Source: Affinundibacterium seohonense
GTDB taxonomy: Bacteria > Pseudomonadota > Gammaproteobacteria > Burkholderiales > Burkholderiaceae_D
Length of the DNA: 64,000 nucleotides
Direction of reading: 5' to 3'
Assembly: GCF_014284305.1 (NCBI RefSeq)
Contig: NZ_JACOFW010000001.1
Location: forward strand, 1 to 64,000
Made by a program: the position numbers and the translations under genes. Positions 1-9,026 of this stretch are shown here, piece by piece; the stretch's first letter is position 1; each line of letters opens with the position of its first letter. The notes beneath the pieces are model-generated. The model searched no databases. It worked only from the letters and a program-made list of their open reading frames with translations, and was not told the DNA's origin.

Positions 1-2
1 TA

Positions 3-65
3 TCGAGGTGCAATGATGTAGTCGCTGAGGGAAGTATTGAAGTCGAAAAAGTGTTTCAGCAGTAA
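3..65 (+). CDS. possible 3' end of a gene cut by the window edge
   Basis: A frame open from the left edge ends in VAEGSIEVEKVFQQ and a TAA at 63-65. The peptide is charged and protein-like, but only about 20 codons are visible and no family is recognised. It could be a chance open frame. It is listed only because the edge prevents a better judgement. Confidence 0.2.
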   Translation, partial: SRCNDVVAEGSIEVEKVFQQ

Positions 66-296
66 TTGCGAATTTTTGAAGTGATGGCAAACAGGTTAGA
101 CCGGCGCTTGAATCACCAGCCTATTGAGAAGGCCCACTGTCTTGAAAGAGATAAGGTCGCTAGGGCGTTCTGGAGCAAGCGCGCAGATTCCATTATGGCT
201 CGGGCGCGACGGTGCCCAGATAGAAGCCGGATATACGCGAGCAGTTACACCTTTTGTTTGAACAAAAAAATTTGCAATATTGGAGGAGTCCATATA

Positions 297-428
297 CGCA
301 ATAGCGTTAGCGTATTGCGCCGCAAGAAGGCTGTGCAACAATAAAAATGGTTGTTCACCTCAAAAAATCTCATTATTCAATGAAGATTTATGCATTCCAT
401 TCGGCGCAATACGCTGTCGCTATTGACG
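297..428. repeat. pair of inverted palindromic repeats (BIME-like)
   Basis: Copy A (297-321) and copy B (403-428) are each imperfect palindromes built on CGCAATA...TATTG. The reverse complement of A matches B over about 22 of 25 bases, so the two copies face each other across about 81 bases. The spacer contains a smaller hairpin (about 333-358, GTGCAACAA / TTGTTCAC). Such facing palindromes resemble REP/BIME elements. Family membership is inferred from shape only. Confidence 0.45.
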
Positions 429-941
429 CCCTACATTTTGTTTCTCTCCAAATATTCATGCAGAAGAAACAAAATCACCAAACTCAATTCAAGTGCGTTT
501 TTGGTTTTAATAGCAGCACTAGCCAGCGATTACCAGCAGCGTAAGCGGCACTCCAAACAGCAAAAAAACAAACCGCCGCCTTCAACATAAGATCTTCTCC
601 TACGCCAATAAACAACAGCAATTATGTAGATCTAGCATCATCGCTGTAGAGATTAACGCCCAAATTTCAGCCGATTCTCTCCAAAAGTGTGGCGTCTCAG
701 GTAATCACCCCACAAGCAGTGATCTATCTGCGATCCAGTAAGTTTAGTGTAAGACTTGCGGTCTAGAGTTCAGAGTCATAAGGAGAAGCACATACAAAAA
801 GTGCGCTCTTTACCGAGGAAGGTTTGTTGTTCTGTGCTCTCTTTAAGAAAATAAAGATGCTAGTTCAACGACACGATTGGCGATAGATTAAACGCCAATT
901 TTCCCCGAAAGATCTAGGTTTTCCGACAGATTGATTCGACC

Positions 942-1004
942 GTTTTTTAGTAAATCGGTATGAAGATTTGTGAAATTAGGTGGACAAACCGAGTACTAAA
1001 AAAC
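942..1004 (+). promoter_or_regulatory. long inverted repeat in the leader of the MHS permease
   Basis: The left arm at 942-959 (GTTTTTTAGTA then CGGT) is complementary to the right arm at 988-1004 (ACCG, then TACTAAAAAAC). The loop is 28 bases. The right arm ends just before the ribosome-binding site AAAAGGAG and 16 bases before the ATG at 1021. In RNA it would form a hairpin directly 5' of the ribosome site; as DNA it could be a regulator's dyad. No ligand or protein can be assigned. Confidence 0.45.
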
Positions 1005-1020
1005 TAAAAGGAGACATAGC

Positions 1021-2706
1021 ATGAGTAATTCAGGTGTTGTAAATCAAGGTGTGAGTAGCTCACATACCGCAAGTCAGGATATGACAAAAGAGGAGCGTAA
1101 GGTTATTTTCGGATCCTCATTGGGAACCGTTTTTGAGTGGTATGACTTTTATCTGTACGGCACACTTGCTGCCATCATCGGTAAGAAATTCTTTACTGCT
1201 CTAGACCCAAATTCACAGATGATTTTCTCACTGTTGGCATTTGCCGCAGGTTTTATTGTTCGTCCGTTTGGTGCGCTGGTTTTTGGGCGTCTTGGCGACA
1301 TGATTGGACGTAAATATACTTTCCTAGTCACGATCGTCCTCATGGGCGGAGCAACATTTGTCGTAGGTTTACTACCAGGCTATCAACAGATAGGTATCGC
1401 GGCACCGATCCTGCTAATACTTCTGCGCATGTTGCAAGGCTTAGCACTTGGCGGTGAATACGGCGGTGCTGCGACTTATGTGGCAGAACATTCGCCGCGC
1501 AATAAGCGCGGGTTCTATACCTCGTTTATTCAGACCACGGCAACATTGGGTCTATTTCTCTCATTGCTCGTTATCCTCGGATCGCGCACAATTGTAGGTG
1601 AAGAAGCGTTCGCAGATTGGGGATGGCGCATTCCGTTCTTGTTCTCAGCCATTTTGCTCGGCGTCTCAGTTTGGATTCGGATGACGATGCATGAATCTCC
1701 AGCTTTCGCAAAAATGAAGGCAGAAGGCAAGGTTTCTAAAGCACCGTTGACGGAGTCTTTCGGTAAATGGGGTAATCTTAAAATCGTCATTTTGGCTTTG
1801 GTTGGCTTAACGGCAGGACAAGCGGTTGTTTGGTATACCGGTCAGTTTTACGCCTTGTTCTTTTTGACGAATACCTTAAAAGTTGATAACGCTACAGCGA
1901 ATTTGATGATTGCTGCGTCGCTTGTGATTGGCACGCCATTTTTTGTCGTGTTCGGTGCCTTGTCAGATAAGATAGGTCGCAAACCTATCATCATGGCAGG
2001 CTGTTTGATTGCTGCTTTGACGTATTTTCCTTTGTTTAAGGCATTGACTGAGGCAGCGAATCCAGCGCTTGCTGCGGCACAAGCGGCGAACAAGATTGTG
2101 GTCACTGCGAATCCTGCTGAATGTTCATTTCAATTTAATCCTACAGGTGTCGCTAAGTTCACAACGTCATGCGATATCGCCAAACAGGTCTTAGCAGCCA
2201 ATTCAGGAAGTTATGAAACTGTTGAAGGCACTGGCGTTGCTACAATTGCGATTGGCAATACGATTATCGAATCCTACACATCAACTGGCCTCGCTGCTCC
2301 GGAAGCTAAAGCTAAAAAGGCAGCATTTGAGAAAGCGGTGACTTCTGCGTTAGTTGCTGCAGGATATCCTGCTAAAGCAGACCCAAAAGGAGTCAATAAG
2401 CCATTGGTCATTTTGATCCTGTCTATCTTAGTGATTTACGTCACGATGGTATATGGCCCAATCGCAGCGATGTTAGTTGAAATGTTCCCAACTCGCATTC
2501 GTTATACGTCAATGTCCTTGCCGTATCACATCGGCAACGGCTGGTTCGGTGGACTTTTACCTGCCACTGGCGTCGCGATTGTCGCCCAAACCGGCAATAT
2601 GTATAACGGCTTGTGGTATCCAATCATCATTGCCAGTGTGACCTTCGTAATCGGTATGCTTTTCGTCAAAGAAACTAAGGATGTCGACATTTATGCAGGC
2701 GATTAA
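1021..2706 (+). CDS. MFS transporter, metabolite:H+ symporter (MHS) family
   Basis: Predicted inner-membrane proton symporter of 561 residues for a small organic acid or zwitterion. The major-facilitator loop signature is visible as GRLGDMIGRK (about residues 88-97), and its second-half counterpart is GALSDKIGRKP (about residue 320). FGSSLGTVFEWYDFYLYG near the N-terminus is typical of the MHS (ProP/ShiA-like) branch. A soluble insert of about 110 residues with two cysteines lies between the helices near residues 345-460; longer Burkholderiales members of this family carry a similar insert. The ATG at 1021 has a strong site (AAAAGGAG). An intrinsic terminator follows. Close linkage to acs suggests acetate or a related acid as substrate, but this is inference. 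Confidence 0.85.
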   Translation: MSNSGVVNQGVSSSHTASQDMTKEERKVIFGSSLGTVFEWYDFYLYGTLAAIIGKKFFTALDPNSQMIFSLLAFAAGFIVRPFGALVFGRLGDMIGRKYTFLVTIVLMGGATFVVGLLPGYQQIGIAAPILLILLRMLQGLALGGEYGGAATYVAEHSPRNKRGFYTSFIQTTATLGLFLSLLVILGSRTIVGEEAFADWGWRIPFLFSAILLGVSVWIRMTMHESPAFAKMKAEGKVSKAPLTESFGKWGNLKIVILALVGLTAGQAVVWYTGQFYALFFLTNTLKVDNATANLMIAASLVIGTPFFVVFGALSDKIGRKPIIMAGCLIAALTYFPLFKALTEAANPALAAAQAANKIVVTANPAECSFQFNPTGVAKFTTSCDIAKQVLAANSGSYETVEGTGVATIAIGNTIIESYTSTGLAAPEAKAKKAAFEKAVTSALVAAGYPAKADPKGVNKPLVILILSILVIYVTMVYGPIAAMLVEMFPTRIRYTSMSLPYHIGNGWFGGLLPATGVAIVAQTGNMYNGLWYPIIIASVTFVIGMLFVKETKDVDIYAGD

Positions 2707-2753
2707 TCGAGACCTCTGCATGAAGTAGACTAAGTCCTTAAAGTAGCCAAATG

Positions 2754-2800
2754 AAAAAATGCCCGTCATTCTGATCATTCTCAGAGCGGGCATTTTTTTT
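2754..2800 (+). terminator. intrinsic terminator of the MHS permease
   Basis: AAAAAATGCCCG at 2754-2765 pairs with CGGGCATTTTTT at 2787-2798, followed by more T. It lies 48 bases after the permease stop and before the convergent response-regulator gene. The A-rich 5' side could let it work in both directions. Confidence 0.85.
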
Positions 2801-2911
2801 AATAACGCTTCGTTTTTTTTACTGTTGATTCTTATTTCTTAGGTCTGATCGACACATGTTTATGCTGCGCGAAATAGGAGGCGAAAGGCATGAAAATCGC
2901 TTGAGAAGTAA

Positions 2912-3592
2912 CTAGTGATTCGATCCTGATGGTGCCAGCTCAAGAGAGTAGCCTATGCCACGCACGGTAGTAATTCTGATGTCGCCAATCTCCAACTTTT
3001 TGCGCAAGCGGTGCACGTAAACTTCGATCGCATTGCTACTGACTTCTTCCCCCCAGCTACACAATTTATCGATGAGTTGTTCCTTGCCGACCATTTTTCC
3101 AGCGCGCAGAACCAATAGTTCTAGTAAGGCCAATTCGCGCGCAGAGAGTTTGAGAAGTTCGCCATTGATGTGCGCCTCGCGATCGGCTTGATTGTAGGAT
3201 AAGGATCCAAAGACAATGTGGTTGGTGTTGCCACTTCCTCGACGTGTCAATGCCCGAACCCGTGCAAAAAGTTCTGCCAAGGCAAATGGTTTGGCTAGAT
3301 AGTCATCAGCACCGGCATCAAGACCGCGCACACAATCATCGACACCGTCACGACCGGTCAATATCAACACCGCTGTGTTGTTTTTTCGGTGTCGCAAACG
3401 TGTGAGTACTTCAATTCCGGATAGTCGCGGTAAGCTCAAATCAAGTATGAGCAAGTCATAAGCTTGTGACATTAAGGCAGCGTCCGCCATGGCGCCGTCT
3501 TCGACGTGATCGACCGCATAAGCTTCCTTGCGAAGGGCTGTCACCAATCCGAGCGCGATTGTTTGATCATCTTCGGCTAGCAAAATTCTCAT
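2912..3592 (-). CDS. OmpR/PhoB-family response regulator
   Basis: A receiver domain (acidic pair D8-D9, phospho-acceptor D51 in LLILDLSLP, K in LAKPF) is followed by a winged-helix Trans_reg_C domain (about residues 125-220, ending with a VRGIGYSL motif). This is a DNA-binding transcription factor of the QseB/TctD/OmpR type. The frame can be opened upstream at a GTG (3640), but the ATG at 3592 gives the normal family start MRILLAEDD and is preferred. No histidine kinase is adjacent; the nearest is the symporter-kinase at 6234. It is divergent from acs, and the shared region carries three 11-bp-spaced heptamers of the kind OmpR-family regulators bind. A role in acs control is therefore plausible but unproven. 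Confidence 0.88.
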   Translation of the reverse strand: MRILLAEDDQTIALGLVTALRKEAYAVDHVEDGAMADAALMSQAYDLLILDLSLPRLSGIEVLTRLRHRKNNTAVLILTGRDGVDDCVRGLDAGADDYLAKPFALAELFARVRALTRRGSGNTNHIVFGSLSYNQADREAHINGELLKLSARELALLELLVLRAGKMVGKEQLIDKLCSWGEEVSSNAIEVYVHRLRKKLEIGDIRITTVRGIGYSLELAPSGSNH

Positions 3593-3701
3593 GGGTGGAT
3601 TTGGCAATGGGGCTGCGTTGAAAAAAAACGATTCTGCCACACTAATAGGCTCACTGCCAATGTGTTGTAAAAAGTGGATTTCAGCATTTCTCTAAAAAGC
3701 C

Positions 3702-3730
3702 ACGTAAGACCAACGTAAGACCCACGTAAG
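3702..3730 (+). promoter_or_regulatory. three ACGTAAG direct repeats, candidate response-regulator site
   Basis: ACGTAAG occurs at 3702-3708, 3713-3719 and 3724-3730, an exact 11-base period, in flanks CC/CA before and AC/GC after. Direct heptamers spaced one helical turn are the hallmark of OmpR/PhoB-family binding sites. They lie between the divergent OmpR-type gene (start 3592) and acs (start 3826), about 100 bases before the acs start codon. The protein that binds is inferred. Confidence 0.6.
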
Positions 3731-3825
3731 GCTGGTTGGGTAAATTTGTCACAAGGAAGTTTTGCTGGTTAACCCTGTAGCGAGACTTTTACAAATATAA
3801 GTTTTACCCCAAAGAGGAGACCTTC

Positions 3826-5808
3826 ATGTCAGTCATCAATTCAGTGTTAATCGAAAACCGTATTTTTCCACCTGCAGAAGCATTAGTAGAGCGTTCCACC
3901 ATTTCTGGGAGAGTCGCTTACGATGCCCTCTGCCAAGAAGCAGAGACCGACTATTCGGGCTATTGGGCGCGTCTTGCCCGAGAACATCTGACATGGAAAA
4001 AGGAATTTACGACATCACTTGATGAAAGTAGAGCGCCATTTTATCAATGGTTTGCTGACGGAACTCTCAACGTCTCGTATAACTGTTTAGATCGTCATGT
4101 GGAGGCTGGGCTTGGTGATAAGCTGGCGATTATTTTTGAGGCAGATGACGGACAGCTTAGTCGTATCACCTATCAGCAGCTGTTGGCTAGAGTCTGCCAA
4201 TTGGCAAATGCTCTTAGAGCAAGGGGTGTTAAACCAGGCGACCGCGTGTTGATCTATCTGCCGATGTCGATTGAAGGCGTTGTCGCGATGCAGGCATGTG
4301 CGCGAATTGGTGCCATTCATTCTGTGGTGTTTGGTGGTTTCTCTGCCAAGTCGATTCACGAACGTATCGTTGATGCGGGCACGGTGGCTGTGATTACCGC
4401 GGATGGACAGTGCCGTGGTGGGAAACGCATCCCATTAAAGCCTGCCGTGGATGATGCCATCGCCATGGGTGGTTGCGAGATGGTTCATTCAGTGATTGTA
4501 TTTCAGCGTACCGGTGACGACTGCAGTATGCAGGCAGGGCGCGATGTATGGTGGCACGATGCAGTGCGAGAGCAAGCTCAGACCTGTGAACCAGAATGGG
4601 TTGGTGCTGAGCATCCTTTATTTTTACTCTATACGTCTGGCTCTACAGGAAAGCCCAAAGGTGTACAACATAGCTCAGGCGGCTATTTGCTGCACGCTGC
4701 ACTGACTATGAAATGGACTTTTGATATTCAAGCGGACGATGTGTTCTGGTGCACGGCGGACATCGGTTGGGTCACTGGGCATACTTATATTGCCTATGGC
4801 CCGCTCGCTTGCGGAGCCACCCAGCTTATGTTTGAAGGTGTACCGACTTATCCAAATGCGGGTCGATTCTGGCACATGATACAAAACCACAAGGTCAGTG
4901 TTTTTTATACGGCACCAACCGCAATCCGCTCCTTGATCAAAGCAGGGGAAATCAGCCCAGAAACCCATCCAAAAAATTATGATCTCACAAGCCTGCGTAT
5001 CCTCGGTTCGGTCGGTGAGCCGATTAACCCCGACGCTTGGATGTGGTACTACGAGCAGGTTGGTGGTTCGCGTTGTCCTATTGTCGATACCTTTTGGCAG
5101 ACAGAAACTGGTGGCCATATGATCACCCCCTTGCCAGGCGTTACACCGCTGGTTCCAGGTTCTTGCACTTTGCCATTTCCTGGCATTCAGGCCTCTGTGG
5201 TGGATGAAACTGGGCTGGAGTTGGAGTGGGGTAAGGGCGGCCTGTTAGTGGTCAAGAAGCCTTGGCCTTCTATGATACGGACGATCTATGGCGATCCACA
5301 GCGATATGCGAATTCCTATTTCCCAGCGGATTTGGGTGGGAATCTGTATCTGGCTGGGGATGGCGCGATGCGCGATCCGAATACCGGTTATTTTACGATC
5401 ATGGGCCGCATTGATGATGTACTCAATGTTGCAGGACATCGCATGGGGACGATGGAAATTGAATCCGCATTGGCATCGAATCCCTTGGTCGCGGAGGCTG
5501 CAGTCGTCGGTCGTCCAGACGATGTGACTGGTGAAGCGATTTGCGCCTTCGTGGTACTCAAACAAGCGCGTCCTAGTGGCGCCGAAGCTGCAGAAATTGC
5601 GAATCAATTGCGCAGTTGGATTACCAAGGAAATTGGGCCGATCGCTAAACCTAAGGACATCCGTTTTGGCGATAACTTGCCCAAAACCCGCTCCGGTAAA
5701 ATCATGCGTCGCTTGCTGCGTTCACTTGCCAAAAACGAAGATATCACCCAAGATGTCTCAACCTTGGAAAATCCAGGGATACTCGATCAACTCAAGCAAA
5801 ATGCCTGA
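3826..5808 (+). CDS. acs: acetyl-CoA synthetase
   Basis: AMP-forming acetate–CoA ligase, converting acetate, ATP and CoA to acetyl-CoA through acetyl-AMP in the cytoplasm. Its 660 residues match the usual length. Visible motifs are the P-loop-like [11 protein letters not shown] (about residue 270), [10 protein letters not shown] (about 425), the hinge region [20 protein letters not shown] (about 530-550) and the C-terminal [11 protein letters not shown], whose K625 is the lysine acetylated to switch off Acs in other bacteria. The start ATG follows AAAGAGGAG. It is preceded by three 11-bp-spaced heptamers and followed by a palindromic repeat, then a symporter-kinase gene. Propionate–CoA ligase (PrpE) is the closest alternative, but length and motifs favour Acs. 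Confidence 0.92.
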   Translation: MSVINSVLIENRIFPPAEALVERSTISGRVAYDALCQEAETDYSGYWARLAREHLTWKKEFTTSLDESRAPFYQWFADGTLNVSYNCLDRHVEAGLGDKLAIIFEADDGQLSRITYQQLLARVCQLANALRARGVKPGDRVLIYLPMSIEGVVAMQACARIGAIHSVVFGGFSAKSIHERIVDAGTVAVITADGQCRGGKRIPLKPAVDDAIAMGGCEMVHSVIVFQRTGDDCSMQAGRDVWWHDAVREQAQTCEPEWVGAEHPLFLLYTSGSTGKPKGVQHSSGGYLLHAALTMKWTFDIQADDVFWCTADIGWVTGHTYIAYGPLACGATQLMFEGVPTYPNAGRFWHMIQNHKVSVFYTAPTAIRSLIKAGEISPETHPKNYDLTSLRILGSVGEPINPDAWMWYYEQVGGSRCPIVDTFWQTETGGHMITPLPGVTPLVPGSCTLPFPGIQASVVDETGLELEWGKGGLLVVKKPWPSMIRTIYGDPQRYANSYFPADLGGNLYLAGDGAMRDPNTGYFTIMGRIDDVLNVAGHRMGTMEIESALASNPLVAEAAVVGRPDDVTGEAICAFVVLKQARPSGAEAAEIANQLRSWITKEIGPIAKPKDIRFGDNLPKTRSGKIMRRLLRSLAKNEDITQDVSTLENPGILDQLKQNA

Positions 5809-5828
5809 GTCTAATTACTCGCTAAGGC

Positions 5829-6010
5829 TTGAACCCAGATTTGCCATTAGGCGCACCTGCGGTGCTATTTGTGTGCTGACGGCGCATTTTCGGTCATTTT
5901 TGTCGCTCTTCGTTGCAAATAGCTCGCTATTTGCTCCTCACTCGCAACAAAACTGCCTCGAAAAGTGCATCCGTCATCATCACAAATCCTAATCGAAAAT
6001 CTGGGTTGAA
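5829..6010. repeat. 182-bp palindromic repeat, MITE-like
   Basis: The left end starts TTGAACCCAGAT and the right end finishes ATCTGGGTTGAA, so the 23-base ends (5829-5851 and 5988-6010) are near-perfect inverted repeats. The interior is also self-complementary: ATTTGTG...GACGG on the left matches CCGTC...CACAAAT on the right, and the centre is a perfect 9-bp stem, GCAAATAGC-TC-GCTATTTGC (5915-5934). The whole element can fold into one long imperfect hairpin. It encodes no protein and fills the gap between acs and the next gene. A small non-autonomous mobile element is the likely origin; a target-site duplication was not established. Confidence 0.6.
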
Positions 6011-6031
6011 ACCGATGAAAAGGAGACACCC

Positions 6032-6232
6032 ATGATACGTTCTCGTTTATCAAAGCAAAGACTGGCAGCTTTGTTTTTGCTTGGCTGCATTTGGTTTAAC
6101 TACCCAGTGTTGTCGATTTTCGACAAGTCAGCCAGTATTTTCGGCATTCCCGTGTTGTATGCTTGGTTGATGGGGGCGTGGTTGACTTTGATCGTCCTGA
6201 TGGCATGGGTCACCGAAGGAGCGAAGGACTAG
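6032..6232 (+). CDS. small two-helix membrane protein preceding the symporter-kinase
   Basis: Encodes 66 residues with two hydrophobic helices (about 12-30 and 40-60) and a charged tail ending GAKD. The start ATG follows AAAAGGAGA. Its stop is separated by one base from the start of the symporter-histidine kinase gene, so the two are almost certainly co-translated. Small membrane proteins of this kind often sit before SLC5/solute-symporter genes (DUF485- or DUF4212-type partners). This one is not assigned to a named family. A role as an accessory subunit of the neighbouring transporter-sensor is inferred from position. Confidence 0.75.
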   Translation: MIRSRLSKQRLAALFLLGCIWFNYPVLSIFDKSASIFGIPVLYAWLMGAWLTLIVLMAWVTEGAKD

Positions 6233-6233
6233 G

Positions 6234-9026
6234 ATGCTGCAGGGATGGCTGATTATTCTCGTTTCTTTGGTTTATCTCGCCGTTCTATTCTTAATCGCGT
6301 GGGTGGCAGACCGGCGTGCGGACGCCGGGCGTTCATTGATCGCCAATCCTCAGATTTACGCATTGTCGCTTGGCGTGTATTGCACCACTTGGACGTTTTA
6401 CGGCAGCGTTGGTCGGGCAGCTTCGAACGGTGTGGATTTCTTGCCCATCTATCTTGGGCCGACACTGCTATTTGCATTGGCAGGTTTTGTGGTGTTGAAA
6501 ATGATCAGGGTGTCCAAGGTCAATCGGATTACCTCAATCGCTGATCTGATTGCCTCGCGTTATGGGAAGAGCCAATTATTAGGTGGCTTGGTCACGGTGA
6601 TCGCGGTGGTTGGCGTGGTTCCCTACATTGCGCTGCAACTTAAGGCAGTGTCGAATAGTTTTGGAATCCTTGTGCGCTACCCAGAAATCGTGATGCCAAC
6701 CAGTATTGCGGCTGTGCCTCTACTGCAAGATGGGGCGCTCTATACTGCGGCAATTTTGGCCTGTTTCACGATCTTTTTCGGTACCCGACATCTCGATGCA
6801 ACTGAGCGCCACGAAGGCATGGTAGCGGCGATCGCCTTTGAGTCAGTGGTGAAATTGTTGGCTTTTCTTGCCGTCGGTATTTTTGTCGTGTGGGGAATGC
6901 ACGATGGTGTCGGTGACATATTTTCTAAGTTTAAAACCTTTAGCGCGATGCCGGCACCGGTCATTCCGCAAAGTAGCGCAACTGCTCATATGTCAGGCCA
7001 TACGCCCTTGGTTTATGGCAGTTGGGGTGCCCTGGTGTTCTTGTCCATGCTGGCCTCGTTGTTGTTACCGCGACAGTTCCAGATTGCCGTGGTTGAAAAC
7101 GTCAATGAGTCCCATCTAAAACGGGCGGTTTGGCTGTTCCCACTCTACCTATTTCTCATCAACTTGTTCGTATTGCCGGTGGCGATGGCAGGCTTGCTGT
7201 ACTTTCCATCAGGCGTCGATGCCGATACCTTTGTCTTAACATTGCCCATGGCACAGCATCAACAAGCACTAGCATTGTTAGCCTATATCGGTGGGCTTTC
7301 TGCCGCGACCGGTATGGTGATCGTGGAAACCATCGCATTGGCGACCATGATTTGCAATGATTTGCTGATGCCCGTGCTACTACGTTTTGCACCCGTGCTG
7401 TTGTCAACGCACCGCAATTTGTCTCGCGTTTTACTCACTATTCGCCGTGTCGCAATCGTCTTGATATTGGCGTTGAGTTACGGCTATTTTCGATTTGCGG
7501 GTGAGGCCTACGCTTTAGTATCAATTGGTTTAATTTCTTTCGCCGCAGTCGCTCAATTTGCGCCGGCTGTATTGGGCGGTTTGTATTGGAAGGGCGGCAC
7601 CCGCAATGGCGCAGTGGCAGGCTTGTTGGCCGGATTTTCAGTCTGGATGTACACCTTGCTACTGCCTTCGTTTGCCAAGTCTGGCTGGCTTCCCGCCAAG
7701 TTCATGGAGAGTGGTTTTTTCGGAATTGAGATGCTGCATCCCTTGCATCTGTTTGGGCTAAATGGTTTAGATGTCATCACCCACTGCATCGTTTGGAGTT
7801 TGTTGGCAAATCTGAGTGCCTACATCGGTGTTTCACTTATGCGCGCGCCCAACGTCGGAGAGGCGCGGCAGGCGAATTTGTTTGTATCACGCGGCTCTCA
7901 GGCTATGCATCCAGGTACTTGGAGTGGCGGTGCAAAACTTTCTGAACTGATCCCACTTGTGAGCCGCTTTTTGGGCGCTGAACACACCCAAGAAGCTTTT
8001 GCTCGCTATGCACAAGAACGGGGCTTTTCGAGTCCTGCCCAGTTGCCCGCAGATGCACAGTTGGTCAATTTTGCTGAAGCCTTGCTTGCTGGTGCCATCG
8101 GCTCAGCGTCGGCACGTGCCATGCTCGCATCGGTTGTCACGGAGGAGGCGCTGGACATGGAGGAAGTGATGAGTATTCTTGATGAAGCCTCACAGCTACG
8201 TAGTTATAGCCGCGAGATCGAGGAAAAATCACGTGAACTGACCCGCGCGACAGCCGAATTGCGGGATGCCAATCAGCGCTTGCAGCAACTCGATCAGATG
8301 AAAGATTATTTCGTCGCCACGGTGACCCATGAACTGCGCACGCCATTGACTTCGATTCGCCTATTTTCTGAAATTCTGCACGATGATCCTAGCATGACGG
8401 TCAATGAACGTACGCGCTTCCTTAGTATCATCGTCAGTGAGACTGAACGGCTTTCACGTCTGATTAATCAAATTCTCGATATGGCCAAATTGGAATCGGG
8501 GCGTGGAGAGTGGGTCATTAGCACGGTGGATGTCGCGGAACTTATTTTGTCAGCTAGCACAGCACTCACGGCAATCTCTGCAGAACGTCAGATTACGCTC
8601 AACATGGATCAGGTCGAATCTGGATTGATGGTGATGGCGGATAGAGATAGGCTAATCCAAGTGATGCAGAATTTGCTGTCCAACGCATTCAAATTTGTAC
8701 CAGCGACAGGCGGTGTCGTAACTGTCTCTGCATATAGTATTGATAGCGATGTTCTTATCAGAGTGTGTGACAACGGACCCGGCATTAACGCCGACGACCA
8801 TGAACTGATCTTTGAAAAATTTCATCAGGGTGCAGGTAATCGCGACTCTCTTACCGATAAACCAAAAGGCACTGGTTTAGGATTGCCAATCAGCCGACAG
8901 ATCGTGGAACATTTTGGTGGGCGACTGTGGGCTGAGGCTGCACCGCAGGGTGCGAATGGCGCTTGTTTTTGCTTTACGCTGCCACGCCATGTCAGAGATC
9001 TCTGCACAACTGTAGCGAGCGGCTGA
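6234..9026 (+). CDS. solute:sodium symporter–histidine kinase fusion (CbrA/CrbS-like)
   Basis: Sensor of 930 residues. About residues 1-540 form a multi-helix SLC5/SSS transporter-like domain with features such as the SLGVYCTTWTFYGSVG stretch near 45. A linker and coiled coil (about 635-690) lead to the kinase core: H699 in THELRTPLTS, N-box LSNAFKFV (about 825), G1 DNGPGI and G2 GTGLGLPISR. No PAS domain is apparent. CbrA (histidine/C:N control) and CrbS (control of acs) have this architecture; the acs neighbour makes a CrbS-like acetate role attractive. It is followed by a receiver-only protein. The last ten residues (RDLCTTVASG) and stop codon are supplied by a palindromic repeat that begins at 8994, so the original C-terminus was probably replaced. 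Confidence 0.88.
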   Translation: MLQGWLIILVSLVYLAVLFLIAWVADRRADAGRSLIANPQIYALSLGVYCTTWTFYGSVGRAASNGVDFLPIYLGPTLLFALAGFVVLKMIRVSKVNRITSIADLIASRYGKSQLLGGLVTVIAVVGVVPYIALQLKAVSNSFGILVRYPEIVMPTSIAAVPLLQDGALYTAAILACFTIFFGTRHLDATERHEGMVAAIAFESVVKLLAFLAVGIFVVWGMHDGVGDIFSKFKTFSAMPAPVIPQSSATAHMSGHTPLVYGSWGALVFLSMLASLLLPRQFQIAVVENVNESHLKRAVWLFPLYLFLINLFVLPVAMAGLLYFPSGVDADTFVLTLPMAQHQQALALLAYIGGLSAATGMVIVETIALATMICNDLLMPVLLRFAPVLLSTHRNLSRVLLTIRRVAIVLILALSYGYFRFAGEAYALVSIGLISFAAVAQFAPAVLGGLYWKGGTRNGAVAGLLAGFSVWMYTLLLPSFAKSGWLPAKFMESGFFGIEMLHPLHLFGLNGLDVITHCIVWSLLANLSAYIGVSLMRAPNVGEARQANLFVSRGSQAMHPGTWSGGAKLSELIPLVSRFLGAEHTQEAFARYAQERGFSSPAQLPADAQLVNFAEALLAGAIGSASARAMLASVVTEEALDMEEVMSILDEASQLRSYSREIEEKSRELTRATAELRDANQRLQQLDQMKDYFVATVTHELRTPLTSIRLFSEILHDDPSMTVNERTRFLSIIVSETERLSRLINQILDMAKLESGRGEWVISTVDVAELILSASTALTAISAERQITLNMDQVESGLMVMADRDRLIQVMQNLLSNAFKFVPATGGVVTVSAYSIDSDVLIRVCDNGPGINADDHELIFEKFHQGAGNRDSLTDKPKGTGLGLPISRQIVEHFGGRLWAEAAPQGANGACFCFTLPRHVRDLCTTVASG

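Larger units (their letters stand above)
66..1020. other. gene-poor region upstream of the MHS permease
   Basis: About 950 bases without a convincing gene. Short frames exist on both strands (for example around 66-344 and 96-341) but they lack ribosome-binding sites and recognisable motifs. Two structures stand out: a pair of similar imperfect palindromes in opposite orientation at 297-321 and 403-428, and a long inverted repeat at 942-1004 just before the permease start. A peptide reading AQYANAIA on the minus strand near 320 and AQYAVAID on the plus strand near 410 show the two palindromes continue as diverged copies of one sequence, so this may be decayed repetitive DNA. Confidence 0.5.

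Noticed and set aside
3748..3766. Possible sigma-54 promoter before acs (TTGTCAC ... TTTGCT)
   Set aside because: The GG and GC core dinucleotides do not fall at the required -24/-12 spacing.
4675..5118. 147-codon minus-strand frame opposite acs
   Set aside because: Shadow of the conserved acs coding sequence, with no independent support.
5531..5992. 153-codon plus-strand frame crossing the acs 3' end
   Set aside because: Out of frame with acs and running into the palindromic repeat; composition is not protein-like.
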